From the NCBI RefSeq assembly GCF_003525665.1, contig NZ_DQDX01000121.1, positions 1 through 17,900 on the forward strand: a stretch of 17,900 nucleotides of DNA, read 5' to 3'. Under the pieces are notes generated by a model, which was not told where the DNA came from, ran no database searches, and was given only the letters and a program-made list of their open reading frames with translations. This document shows positions 7,908 through 14,997 of this stretch, in pieces. Source of the DNA: Flavobacterium sp. GTDB taxonomy: Bacteria; Bacteroidota; Bacteroidia; Flavobacteriales; Flavobacteriaceae. Made by a program: the position numbers and the translations under genes. How positions within the stretch are numbered: the stretch's first letter is position 1; every line of letters starts with the position of its first letter.

Positions 7908-8145
7908 TTTTCTCACTTTAACATATTTTTGTGATTTATGTAATAAAATTCAAAAATTAGTATGTATGCATAATATTTTTTTGTTAAAATTAGTATTATG
8001 TTATGATTACTTTAAAAAAATAAATATATCATATAAATAATAAAACGCATCATTGATTAGTAATGCCGAAAATTATCCTCGGTTTTTTTATTAATATCAA
8101 AAATATTTGTAATTTGGCTACTTAAACCAACAAAATTTAAACCAA
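7908..8145. other. A/T-rich intergenic region with a weak hairpin and leader of the TonB receptor gene
   Basis: About 240 bases without a gene. Most is low-complexity A/T with the small palindrome TATGCATA near 7963-7970. A weak 4-bp stem, CCGA (8066-8069) with TCGG (8079-8082), is followed by seven T, so it could be a terminator or attenuator, but the stem is short. The best promoter candidate is TAATTTGG at 8110-8117, one shift away from TAnnTTTG, with no convincing -33 box. Confidence 0.4.
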
Positions 8146-11007
8146 ATGAAGATTTATTATTTTATTTTGACATTGTTTTTTTGTGGCATTTCATTTGCGC
8201 AAAGCACAATATCAGGTTCGGTAAAAGATAGCAAAAACGAACCAATTCCGGGAGCCAATGTTAGGGTTGTTGGAGAATCTGATGGAACTGTTTCAGATGT
8301 TGATGGGAAATTCTCATTAAAAACTTCAAAAAAACCACCTTTTTCTGTAGAAATTACAAGTATTGGATACGGAACTCAAACAGTTCAAGTTGCTTCTGCA
8401 AACCAAACAATCACTTCAGTTTTAGTTGCAGAAGACACAAAACTTGATGAAATTGTAATCTCAGCTTCGAGAGCTCCAGAGCGAGTGAGAGAATCGCCAG
8501 TTACAATTGAAAGAATGAGTATTAAGGACATTAAAAAATCGGCATCTCCAACTTTTTATGATGGTTTAGAAAACCTTAAAGAAGTACATATGAATACAAG
8601 TAGTATGTCTTTCAAATCTATCAATACAAGAGGTTTCGCAACTGTAGCTAATACACGTTTCATGCAATTAGTTGATGGTATGGACAACTCTTCTCCTTTG
8701 TTAAATTTCGTTTTGGGTAATCTAGTTGGTGTATCAGAATTAGACGTTCAAAGTGTGGAGTTATTGCCTGGTGCATCATCTGCTTTATATGGTGCAAATG
8801 CATTCAACGGAATTTTATTCATGAACAGTAAAAGTCCTTTTACAAGTGAAGGTGTTACTGCTTATGCAAAATTGGGACAAACTAGCCAAAGAGCAGCCGG
8901 AAATAATTTATATTATGATTACGGAATTAGAGTTGCAAAAGCATTTTCTAAAAGTTTTGCAGCCAAAGCCAACTTTGCTTTTATGAACGGTACAGATTGG
9001 TATGCAACAGATTATGATGATTATACTAATCCAGGAAGAGACAGAAGTCACCACAATTATAATGGATTAAACGTGTATGGTGATGAGGTTTCTACAAACA
9101 TTAGAGATGTCGGTACTGCATTAGTAAATCTTGGTGCAATATCTCCAGCTCAAGCTAGTGTTTTACCAAACTATAATGTAAGTAGAACTGGTTATAACGA
9201 AACAGATTTAACAGATAATAAAGTTCAAAACGCTAAAGTTGACTTCTCGTTACACTTTAAACCATTTGCAGATGATTTCGAAATTATTTGGCAAAGTAAA
9301 TTCGGGTTTGGAAACACAGTTTATCAAGGAGCAAATAGATATTACCTTAACGGGTTTTTCATGCAACAACATAAATTAGAATTGAAAGGTAAAAATTTCT
9401 TCGTTAGAGGATATACAACTACTGAAGACGGAGGAAAATCTTATGACATGTTATTTACAGGTATTAATGTAAATAGATCATGGAAACCAGATTCAACTTG
9501 GTTCGGACAATACGCTGGTGCTTATATTCAAAATACTTTATTAGCAGGTGCAACTCCAGAGCAAGCTCATGCTGCAGCAAGATTAGTAGCAGATTCAGGA
9601 AGATTCCTTCCAGGTTCAGCAGAGTTCGTTAATGCTTTCAATAATGTTACTAGTGATGCTAGCGTATTAACAGGTTCTAAACTAGTAGATAATTCTAGAA
9701 TTTATCACTCAGATGCTAATTATAACTTCAAAGATTTAGTTGAATTTGCAGAAATTCAAGTAGGAGGTTCTTTCAGATTGTATGAACTAAATTCTGGAGG
9801 TAGAATTTACACTGATGCCGATAGTCAAATTAATTATACTGATTATGGTGCTTACACGCAACTTCAGAAAAAATTCTTAGAAGACAGATTGAAATTTACA
9901 GGATCAGTTCGTTACGATAAATCTAAAAACTTTGATGGAAATTTCTCTCCTAGAGTTTCACTTGTATATTCTGCAGGACAAGAAAAAAACCACAATTTCA
10001 GAGGATCGTTTCAAACAGGTTTCCGTAATCCTACAACACAAGATCAATACATCGGATTCAATGTAGGAACTGCAGTTCTTTTAGGTTCTGCTCCAGACAA
10101 CTTAACACGTTTTTCAGAAACGTTACCAGTTTCTGTAAATGGACAAGCGTTTGCAGGTTCATCTTCAGTTGTAATGAACGGTATCAATGCTTACCAAAAC
10201 TCTTACACGGCTGCTTCTGCAACTGCTTTTGGTGCTGCTGTTGCTGCTTCTGCTCCAACAAATGCTGCGCAACTTGCTGCTGCAATTGTAGCGAATTCTA
10301 ATTTATTAGTTAGAACCGATGTAGATTTCGTAAAACCAGAAACTGTAAAAGCGTTCGAATTAGGATATAGAGGTCAAGTAAAAGATTTCTCATTTGATAT
10401 CAACGGATACTACAATATCTATAATGATTTCATCGGAAACTTAACCGTTGTTGCGCCTTACTACGGAACGACAACTAATGGTGGTGGTGATTTCACTCCA
10501 ACAGGTGAAGCATTCCAATCGGCTTTCGCTTTAACTCAAGGTGATAGAAGAGCATACCAATTATATACAAATACTGATGTTGAAATTCAGTCGTTAGGAT
10601 TTGGTATTGGAGTGAATAAAAAAGTATTCAAAAACTTCGAATTAGGTGCTAACTATAACTACGCTCAATTCGAATTTGATCAAGAAAAAGACCCAAGTTT
10701 TGAGCCAGGATTTAACACTCCAAAACATAGAGTAAAAGGAACTATTAGCAATGATAGATTATTCAAAAACTTCGGATTTAATGTAAGTGGAAGATGGAAT
10801 AGCGAATATTTATACCAAGCATCTTTCGCAGATGGAACTATTGAAGCAGCAACAGTTTTTGATGCTCAAATTAGTTATGGTTTCCCTAAATTAAAATCAA
10901 CTTTAAAAGTAGGAGCAACTAATATCGCTGGAAAAGAATACAGACAAATTATTGGAGCTGGTTTAATCGGACAACAATATTTTGCTTCATGGACAATTAA
11001 TCCATAA
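8146..11007 (+). CDS. TonB-dependent outer-membrane receptor with N-terminal carboxypeptidase-regulatory-like domain
   Basis: A 953-residue outer-membrane transporter. Residues 1-18 are a signal peptide (ending ISFA, then Gln19). Residues about 20-97 are the beta-sandwich carboxypeptidase-regulatory-like domain (ISGSVKDSKNEPIPGANV, then DGKFSLK). LDEIVISASR at 100-109 resembles a TonB box and plug entry. The plug runs to about 235 and contains SINTRGF, LVDGMDNSS and LPGASSALYGANAFNGILF. The remainder is a 22-strand-type barrel. There is no adjacent SusD, and the length is short for a SusC, so it is not a standard glycan-locus receptor. Two alanine-rich stretches (about 465-485 and 686-717) probably sit in external loops. 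The next gene, 31 bp on, is a surface-type SGNH lipoprotein, its likely partner. Substrate unknown. Confidence 0.93.
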   Translation: MKIYYFILTLFFCGISFAQSTISGSVKDSKNEPIPGANVRVVGESDGTVSDVDGKFSLKTSKKPPFSVEITSIGYGTQTVQVASANQTITSVLVAEDTKLDEIVISASRAPERVRESPVTIERMSIKDIKKSASPTFYDGLENLKEVHMNTSSMSFKSINTRGFATVANTRFMQLVDGMDNSSPLLNFVLGNLVGVSELDVQSVELLPGASSALYGANAFNGILFMNSKSPFTSEGVTAYAKLGQTSQRAAGNNLYYDYGIRVAKAFSKSFAAKANFAFMNGTDWYATDYDDYTNPGRDRSHHNYNGLNVYGDEVSTNIRDVGTALVNLGAISPAQASVLPNYNVSRTGYNETDLTDNKVQNAKVDFSLHFKPFADDFEIIWQSKFGFGNTVYQGANRYYLNGFFMQQHKLELKGKNFFVRGYTTTEDGGKSYDMLFTGINVNRSWKPDSTWFGQYAGAYIQNTLLAGATPEQAHAAARLVADSGRFLPGSAEFVNAFNNVTSDASVLTGSKLVDNSRIYHSDANYNFKDLVEFAEIQVGGSFRLYELNSGGRIYTDADSQINYTDYGAYTQLQKKFLEDRLKFTGSVRYDKSKNFDGNFSPRVSLVYSAGQEKNHNFRGSFQTGFRNPTTQDQYIGFNVGTAVLLGSAPDNLTRFSETLPVSVNGQAFAGSSSVVMNGINAYQNSYTAASATAFGAAVAASAPTNAAQLAAAIVANSNLLVRTDVDFVKPETVKAFELGYRGQVKDFSFDINGYYNIYNDFIGNLTVVAPYYGTTTNGGGDFTPTGEAFQSAFALTQGDRRAYQLYTNTDVEIQSLGFGIGVNKKVFKNFELGANYNYAQFEFDQEKDPSFEPGFNTPKHRVKGTISNDRLFKNFGFNVSGRWNSEYLYQASFADGTIEAATVFDAQISYGFPKLKSTLKVGATNIAGKEYRQIIGAGLIGQQYFASWTINP

Positions 11008-11038
11008 TTAAATCAAAATAATAAAACATATAAGTATT

Positions 11039-12601
11039 ATGATAAAAAATATCAAATGGCTACTATTAGTTTCTTTAACTTTTGTAGCATGTAATAGTGA
11101 CGATGATGTTACAACTAAACCAGATTCAACTGACGGTTTGCCTTTAACTGCAGGTTCAGCAGATTTTTCTAAATATGTTGCTCTTGGTAATTCATTAACT
11201 GCTGGTTTCAGCGATAGTGCACTATTTATTGAAGGACAAAAAGGAGCTTACACCAATATATTAGCACAACGTTTTGCGTTAGTTGGTGGTGGTGAATTTA
11301 AAATTCCATACATGGCAGACAATACTGGTGGATTACTTCTTGGTGGAATGCAAATTCAAGGACCAAGATTGTTTTTCAATGGTACAGGTCCAGTTCCAGT
11401 TTCTGGTACACCAACTACTGAAATCACAAATACTTTGTCTGGACCATTCAATAACATGGGTGTTCCTGGTGCCAAAAGTTTTCATCTAGTTGCTCCAGGT
11501 TATGGAAACGTAGCTGGTGTTCCTTCAGGACAAGCTAATCCATATTTTGTGCGTTTTGCATCATCTCCATCAACAACAATTGTTGCTGATGCTGTTGCTC
11601 AAAACCCAACGTTCTTTTCTTTATGGATAGGGAATAATGACGTTTTAAGTTTTGCTACTTCTGGAGGAGTTGGAACAAATCAAACTGGAAATTTAAATCC
11701 AGCAACTTATGGAGCAAATGATATTACAGATCCAACCGTTTTTGCTTCTGTTTACAACTCGATGGTTAATTCTTTAACTGCAAATGGTGCTAAAGGTGTT
11801 GTTGCAAATATTCCTTATGTAACTTCTGTTCCTTATTTTACAACAGTACCAACAAATCCTATTCCAGGGTTACCACCATCAAGTGCTGCTCAATTAAATC
11901 AGTTGTTTGGTGGTATTAATGCGGCTTTGACTGCAAATGGTTTGCCAACAAGATTTGCAACATTAGTTGCAACTGACGGAAATCCTGCAACTGTAGAAGC
12001 TAATCCTTTATTAATTAGAGATGAAAGTTTGATAAATATTTCTGGTGCAATAACTGCTGCACTTACTCCATTATTTGGTGCTCCAACTGCAGGTTATTTA
12101 GGAAGTTTATATGGTCAAGCTAGACATGCTAGTAATGCTGCTGCGACTAGAGATTATATTGTTTTACCAGCAAGAGGTGTTATTGGAACTACACAAGCTG
12201 GTGCGCCAGCTCCGTTTAATACGATAGGAGTTTCATTTCCAATGCCTGACAGTACAACGCTTACTGCTTCAGAAACTGCAATGGTTAAAACAGCAACTGA
12301 CGCTTACAACGCTTCAATTCAATCAATTGCTACTGCTAAGGGTTTAGCATTTGTTGATGCAAATTCGGTTTTAAACCAAGTTGCCAATGGCGGACTTTCT
12401 GCAAACGGTTTTAGTGTAACTTCGACTTATGTAACTGGAGGAGGTTTTTCTCTTGATGGTGTTCATCCAAGTCCAAGAGGTTATGCTTTAATAGCTAATA
12501 AATTCTTAGAAGCAATAAATGCTAAATATGGTTCTAATTTAAAAGGTGTAGATTTAGGAAACTATAGAATACTTTTCCCACAAAATCCAGCTAATTTTTA
12601 A
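11039..12601 (+). CDS. SGNH/GDSL-fold lipoprotein, probably exported to the cell surface
   Basis: A 520-residue lipoprotein: hydrophobic signal, then lipobox F15-V16-A17 before Cys18. The mature start C-N-S-D-D-D resembles the Bacteroidota lipoprotein export signal (S/K followed by acidic residues), which sends lipoproteins to the cell surface. All SGNH blocks are visible: block I G50-N51-S52-L53-T54 with Ser52 as nucleophile (Asn instead of the usual Asp of GDSL), block II near N139-M140-G141, block III G198-N199-N200-D201 with Asn200 for the oxyanion hole, and block V D473-G474-V475-H476. About 270 residues separate blocks III and V, much more than in small SGNH esterases, so a large insertion decorates the fold. 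It is co-directional with the TonB receptor 31 bp upstream. Esterase or deacetylase activity is likely; substrate unknown. Confidence 0.9.
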   Translation: MIKNIKWLLLVSLTFVACNSDDDVTTKPDSTDGLPLTAGSADFSKYVALGNSLTAGFSDSALFIEGQKGAYTNILAQRFALVGGGEFKIPYMADNTGGLLLGGMQIQGPRLFFNGTGPVPVSGTPTTEITNTLSGPFNNMGVPGAKSFHLVAPGYGNVAGVPSGQANPYFVRFASSPSTTIVADAVAQNPTFFSLWIGNNDVLSFATSGGVGTNQTGNLNPATYGANDITDPTVFASVYNSMVNSLTANGAKGVVANIPYVTSVPYFTTVPTNPIPGLPPSSAAQLNQLFGGINAALTANGLPTRFATLVATDGNPATVEANPLLIRDESLINISGAITAALTPLFGAPTAGYLGSLYGQARHASNAAATRDYIVLPARGVIGTTQAGAPAPFNTIGVSFPMPDSTTLTASETAMVKTATDAYNASIQSIATAKGLAFVDANSVLNQVANGGLSANGFSVTSTYVTGGGFSLDGVHPSPRGYALIANKFLEAINAKYGSNLKGVDLGNYRILFPQNPANF

Positions 12602-12622
12602 TAGAAAAATTATTTATTCACA

Positions 12623-12654
12623 AAAAAACCATCTATGTAAATAGGTGGTTTTTT
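12623..12654 (+). terminator. Rho-independent terminator after the SGNH lipoprotein gene
   Basis: CCATCTAT (12629-12636) pairs with ATAGGTGG (12641-12648) with one G-T pair around loop GTAA. A run of A precedes and a run of T follows, so the stem extends with A-T pairs and could act in both directions. It lies 22 bp after the stop. Confidence 0.88.
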
Positions 12655-12738
12655 GCTTTTAGGATAGCTCATTATTGACATAATAGCTTCTAAATCAAAA
12701 AAAAATCAAAATTTGAGTAAAAAAATAGCGTTTTTTTG

Positions 12739-12768
12739 TTGATTTTCTATTTAGAAAATTTACCTTTG
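12739..12768 (+). promoter_or_regulatory. Bacteroidota promoter of atpDC
   Basis: TTG at 12739-12741 (-33) and TACCTTTG at 12761-12768 (-7, full TAnnTTTG match) with a 19-bp spacer, the best promoter in the window. Expected start is near 12772, leaving a leader of about 58 bases before the atpD ATG. This suits a strongly expressed gene. Confidence 0.75.
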
Positions 12769-12829
12769 CACTCTGAAAAAAGACATCATTTTTTCATTTC
12801 TAAAACGCTATTAAATAAATACATAAGCA

Positions 12830-14341
12830 ATGTCAAAAGCAATAGGAAAAGTTTCTCAAATCATCGGACCAGTAGTTGACGTAGTATTCAACAGTAAAGA
12901 TGCTGAATTACCAAAAATTTACGATTCATTAGAAATCACTAAAAAAGATGGTACATTATTAGTACTTGAAGTGCAATCTCACATTGGTGAAGACACTGTT
13001 CGTACAATCTCAATGGATTCTACTGACGGTTTAAGTAGAGGTACAGATGTAGTTTCTACAGGAAATCCAATTCAAATGCCAATCGGTGCAGATGTTTACG
13101 GACGTCTTTTCAACGTAATTGGTGATGCAATTGATGGTTTAGGAAATTTACCAAAAACAGGAGAAAACGGAATGTCAATTCACCGTACAGCTCCAAGATT
13201 CGAAGATTTATCTACATCTTCTGAAGTTTTATTCACAGGTATCAAAGTAATCGACCTTATCGAGCCTTATTCTAAAGGTGGAAAAATTGGATTATTTGGT
13301 GGTGCTGGTGTTGGTAAAACAGTATTAATTCAGGAGTTAATTAACAATATCGCTAAAGGTCACGGTGGACTTTCTGTATTCGCAGGAGTAGGTGAAAGAA
13401 CACGTGAAGGAAATGACTTACTTCGTGAGATGTTAGAGTCAGGAATTATTAAATACGGTGACGATTTCATGCACTCTATGGAAAATGGAGGATGGGATTT
13501 ATCTAAAGTTGATAAACCAGGAATGAGAGAGTCTAAAGCTACTTTCGTTTTCGGTCAAATGAATGAGCCACCAGGAGCAAGAGCTCGTGTTGCTTTATCA
13601 GGATTATCTATCGCAGAATATTTCCGTGATGGTGCAGGTTCAGATCAAGGTAAAGACGTACTTTTCTTCGTTGATAATATCTTCCGTTTTACACAAGCAG
13701 GTTCAGAGGTTTCGGCTCTTTTAGGTCGTATGCCATCTGCGGTAGGTTACCAACCAACATTAGCAACAGAAATGGGTGCGATGCAAGAGCGTATCACATC
13801 TACTAAAAAAGGATCTATTACATCGGTACAAGCGGTTTACGTTCCTGCGGATGACTTAACCGATCCAGCTCCAGCAACAACATTTGCTCACTTAGATGCA
13901 ACAACTGTATTGTCTCGTAAAATTGCTGAGTTAGGTATTTATCCTGCGGTTGATCCATTGGATTCAACTTCAAGAATCTTAACACCACAAATTTTAGGAA
14001 ACGAACACTACGATTGTGCTCAAAGAGTAAAGGAAATCCTTCAAAAATACAAACAACTTCAAGATATCATCGCTATCCTTGGTATGGAAGAATTATCTGA
14101 AGAAGATAAACTTTCTGTATCTCGTGCACGTAGAGTTCAAAGATTCTTATCTCAACCATTCCACGTAGCTGAGCAGTTTACAGGTATTCCTGGAGTATTA
14201 GTTGACATTAAAGATACTATCAAAGGATTCAACATGATTATCGATGGTGAATTAGACCACTTGCCAGAAGCTGCTTTCAACCTTAAAGGAACAATTGAAG
14301 ACGCTATCGAAGCAGGACAAAAAATGTTAGCAGAAGCTTAA
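12830..14341 (+). CDS. atpD: F1F0 ATP synthase subunit beta
   Basis: The 503-residue catalytic subunit of F1-ATPase, at the cytoplasmic face of the inner membrane. Landmarks: Walker A GGAGVGKT at 157-164 with Lys163, catalytic Glu189 in GVGERTREG, the Walker B strand LFFVDNIFRF, the long ALLGRMPSAVGYQPTLATEM stretch, and DPLDSTSRIL near 383. It is longer than E. coli beta (460), mainly because of an extra segment at about 204-238 (includes GDDFMHSMENGGWDLSK) between the catalytic Glu region and FGQMNEPPGARAR. I recall similar insertions in other Bacteroidota beta subunits. It heads its own unit with atpC; no a, b, c, delta, alpha or gamma subunit genes are in the window, so they are elsewhere. 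Codon use (CGT, TTC) suggests high expression. Confidence 0.98.
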   Translation: MSKAIGKVSQIIGPVVDVVFNSKDAELPKIYDSLEITKKDGTLLVLEVQSHIGEDTVRTISMDSTDGLSRGTDVVSTGNPIQMPIGADVYGRLFNVIGDAIDGLGNLPKTGENGMSIHRTAPRFEDLSTSSEVLFTGIKVIDLIEPYSKGGKIGLFGGAGVGKTVLIQELINNIAKGHGGLSVFAGVGERTREGNDLLREMLESGIIKYGDDFMHSMENGGWDLSKVDKPGMRESKATFVFGQMNEPPGARARVALSGLSIAEYFRDGAGSDQGKDVLFFVDNIFRFTQAGSEVSALLGRMPSAVGYQPTLATEMGAMQERITSTKKGSITSVQAVYVPADDLTDPAPATTFAHLDATTVLSRKIAELGIYPAVDPLDSTSRILTPQILGNEHYDCAQRVKEILQKYKQLQDIIAILGMEELSEEDKLSVSRARRVQRFLSQPFHVAEQFTGIPGVLVDIKDTIKGFNMIIDGELDHLPEAAFNLKGTIEDAIEAGQKMLAEA

Positions 14342-14358
14342 ATCAAGCGAAGCTTGAT
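14342..14358 (+). other. Hairpin between atpD and atpC
   Basis: ATCAAGC (14342-14348) and GCTTGAT (14352-14358) form a perfect 7-bp stem with loop GAA, starting right after the atpD stop. GAAG (14332-14335) and CTTC (about 14362-14365) could lengthen it past an internal loop. There is no T run, so it is not an ordinary terminator; it could be an RNA-processing or stability site. Confidence 0.6.
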
Positions 14359-14386
14359 AAACTTCAAAAATAAAATCACAAATCCC

Positions 14387-14422
14387 AATTTGGAATTTGG
14401 AATTTTAAAATTTGGAATTTTA
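14387..14422. repeat. 7-bp tandem-type repeats before atpC
   Basis: Units read AATTTGG, AATTTGG, AATTTTA, (one A), AATTTGG, AATTTTA. They lie in the 91-bp atpD-atpC gap and end 10 bp before the atpC ATG. Confidence 0.7.
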
Positions 14423-14432
14423 AATAAAAATT

Positions 14433-14714
14433 ATGATTTTAGAAATAGTATCACCAGAAGCTACATTATTTAAAGGCGAAGTAACTTCGGTAACTTTACC
14501 AGGTGTTGACGGTTCGTTCCAAATATTGAACAACCACGCGCCAATAGTTTCTATTTTAAAACAAGGAATAGTAAAAATTGCTGCAACAAGTTTTAAATTC
14601 GAAAAAGAAGTTGTAGAAAAGTTTACTAAAATAAACGACCAAAACTACACTCTTGAAATTTCTTCAGGAACTATCGAAATGAAAGACAATAAAGTAATTG
14701 TTTTAGCCGACTAA
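14433..14714 (+). CDS. atpC: F1F0 ATP synthase subunit epsilon, short form
   Basis: A 93-residue central-stalk subunit linking gamma to the c-ring. It contains only the N-terminal beta-sandwich: MILEIVSPEATLFKGEV, then LPGVDGSFQILNNHAPIVS with the family's PG..G.....NHAP signature, ending in the strands KDNKVIVLAD. E. coli epsilon is about 139 residues and has a C-terminal two-helix domain that can inhibit ATP hydrolysis; that domain is missing here. The stop is followed at once by non-coding sequence and a terminator, so this is the natural end and not a frameshift. It lies 91 bp after atpD and is transcribed with it. Confidence 0.93.
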   Translation: MILEIVSPEATLFKGEVTSVTLPGVDGSFQILNNHAPIVSILKQGIVKIAATSFKFEKEVVEKFTKINDQNYTLEISSGTIEMKDNKVIVLAD

Positions 14715-14732
14715 GACAATTCAAAATACAAC

Positions 14733-14766
14733 AAAAAGCCAAGCAGTAATGTTTGGCTTTTTTTTT
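14733..14766 (+). terminator. Rho-independent terminator after atpC
   Basis: GCCAAGC (14738-14744) pairs with GTTTGGC (14751-14757) with one G-T pair around loop AGTAAT. A run of five A lies before and nine T after. It ends the atpDC unit. Confidence 0.9.
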
Positions 14767-14787
14767 AATCTGAACTCGTTTCAGATT
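14767..14787. repeat. Perfect 8-bp inverted repeat just after the atpC terminator
   Basis: AATCTGAA (14767-14774), spacer CTCGT, then TTCAGATT (14780-14787). It follows directly on the T run of the terminator, with no T run of its own. It could be a second RNA hairpin, a protein-binding site, or the left border of the repeat-like element that follows. Confidence 0.55.
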
Positions 14788-14821
14788 CTCTAGTCCATGC
14801 AAAAGTGTTGTTAGTATTTGA

Positions 14822-14980
14822 AGCTATTTCCAGCTATCCGTTCCAAGATTTTGCCATAAAAACAATTTTTCTACGGCGTAAAAAGTCCCGAAGTTTCGGG
14901 ATCCGTTCGTCGCTTTTTTACACCAAGAAAAACTACAACTTTTTAACTCCGGGCTTTTCGTTTCTATCTGGGCTAGGCTT
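14822..14980. repeat. Structured intergenic repeat-like element (putative)
   Basis: About 160 bases, visibly richer in G/C than other gaps, with no plausible gene. In the middle is a strong hairpin, TCCCGAA (14886-14892) with TTCGGGA (14895-14901), flanked by longer imperfect arms: GGCGTAAAAAG (14875-14885) against CTTTTTTACACC (14913-14924). The ends look like imperfect inverted repeats: CTATTTCCAGCTA near 14824-14836 and CTATCTGGGCTAG at 14964-14976, the second read on the other strand. The blocks AGCTATTTCCAGCTATCC and CTATCTGGGCTAGG resemble, from memory only, intergenic repeats in other Flavobacterium genomes. It sits between the ends of two converging genes. It could be a mobile miniature element or an RNA element; neither is proven. 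Confidence 0.45.
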
Positions 14981-14997
14981 TGGCGGTAAATAGACGT

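Noticed and set aside
8066..8089. Second strong terminator upstream of the TonB receptor gene
   Set aside because: The stem is only 4 bp with a 9-base loop; mentioned as a weak hairpin only.
11283..11489. A 68-codon frame inside the SGNH lipoprotein gene
   Set aside because: It overlaps the same strand in another frame, and the SGNH blocks before and after it require the main frame.
14805..14993. A 62-codon plus-strand open frame in the gap between atpC and the methyltransferase
   Set aside because: It reads straight through the hairpin and end blocks of the repeat-like element, has no recognisable domain or promoter, and is better explained as non-coding sequence.
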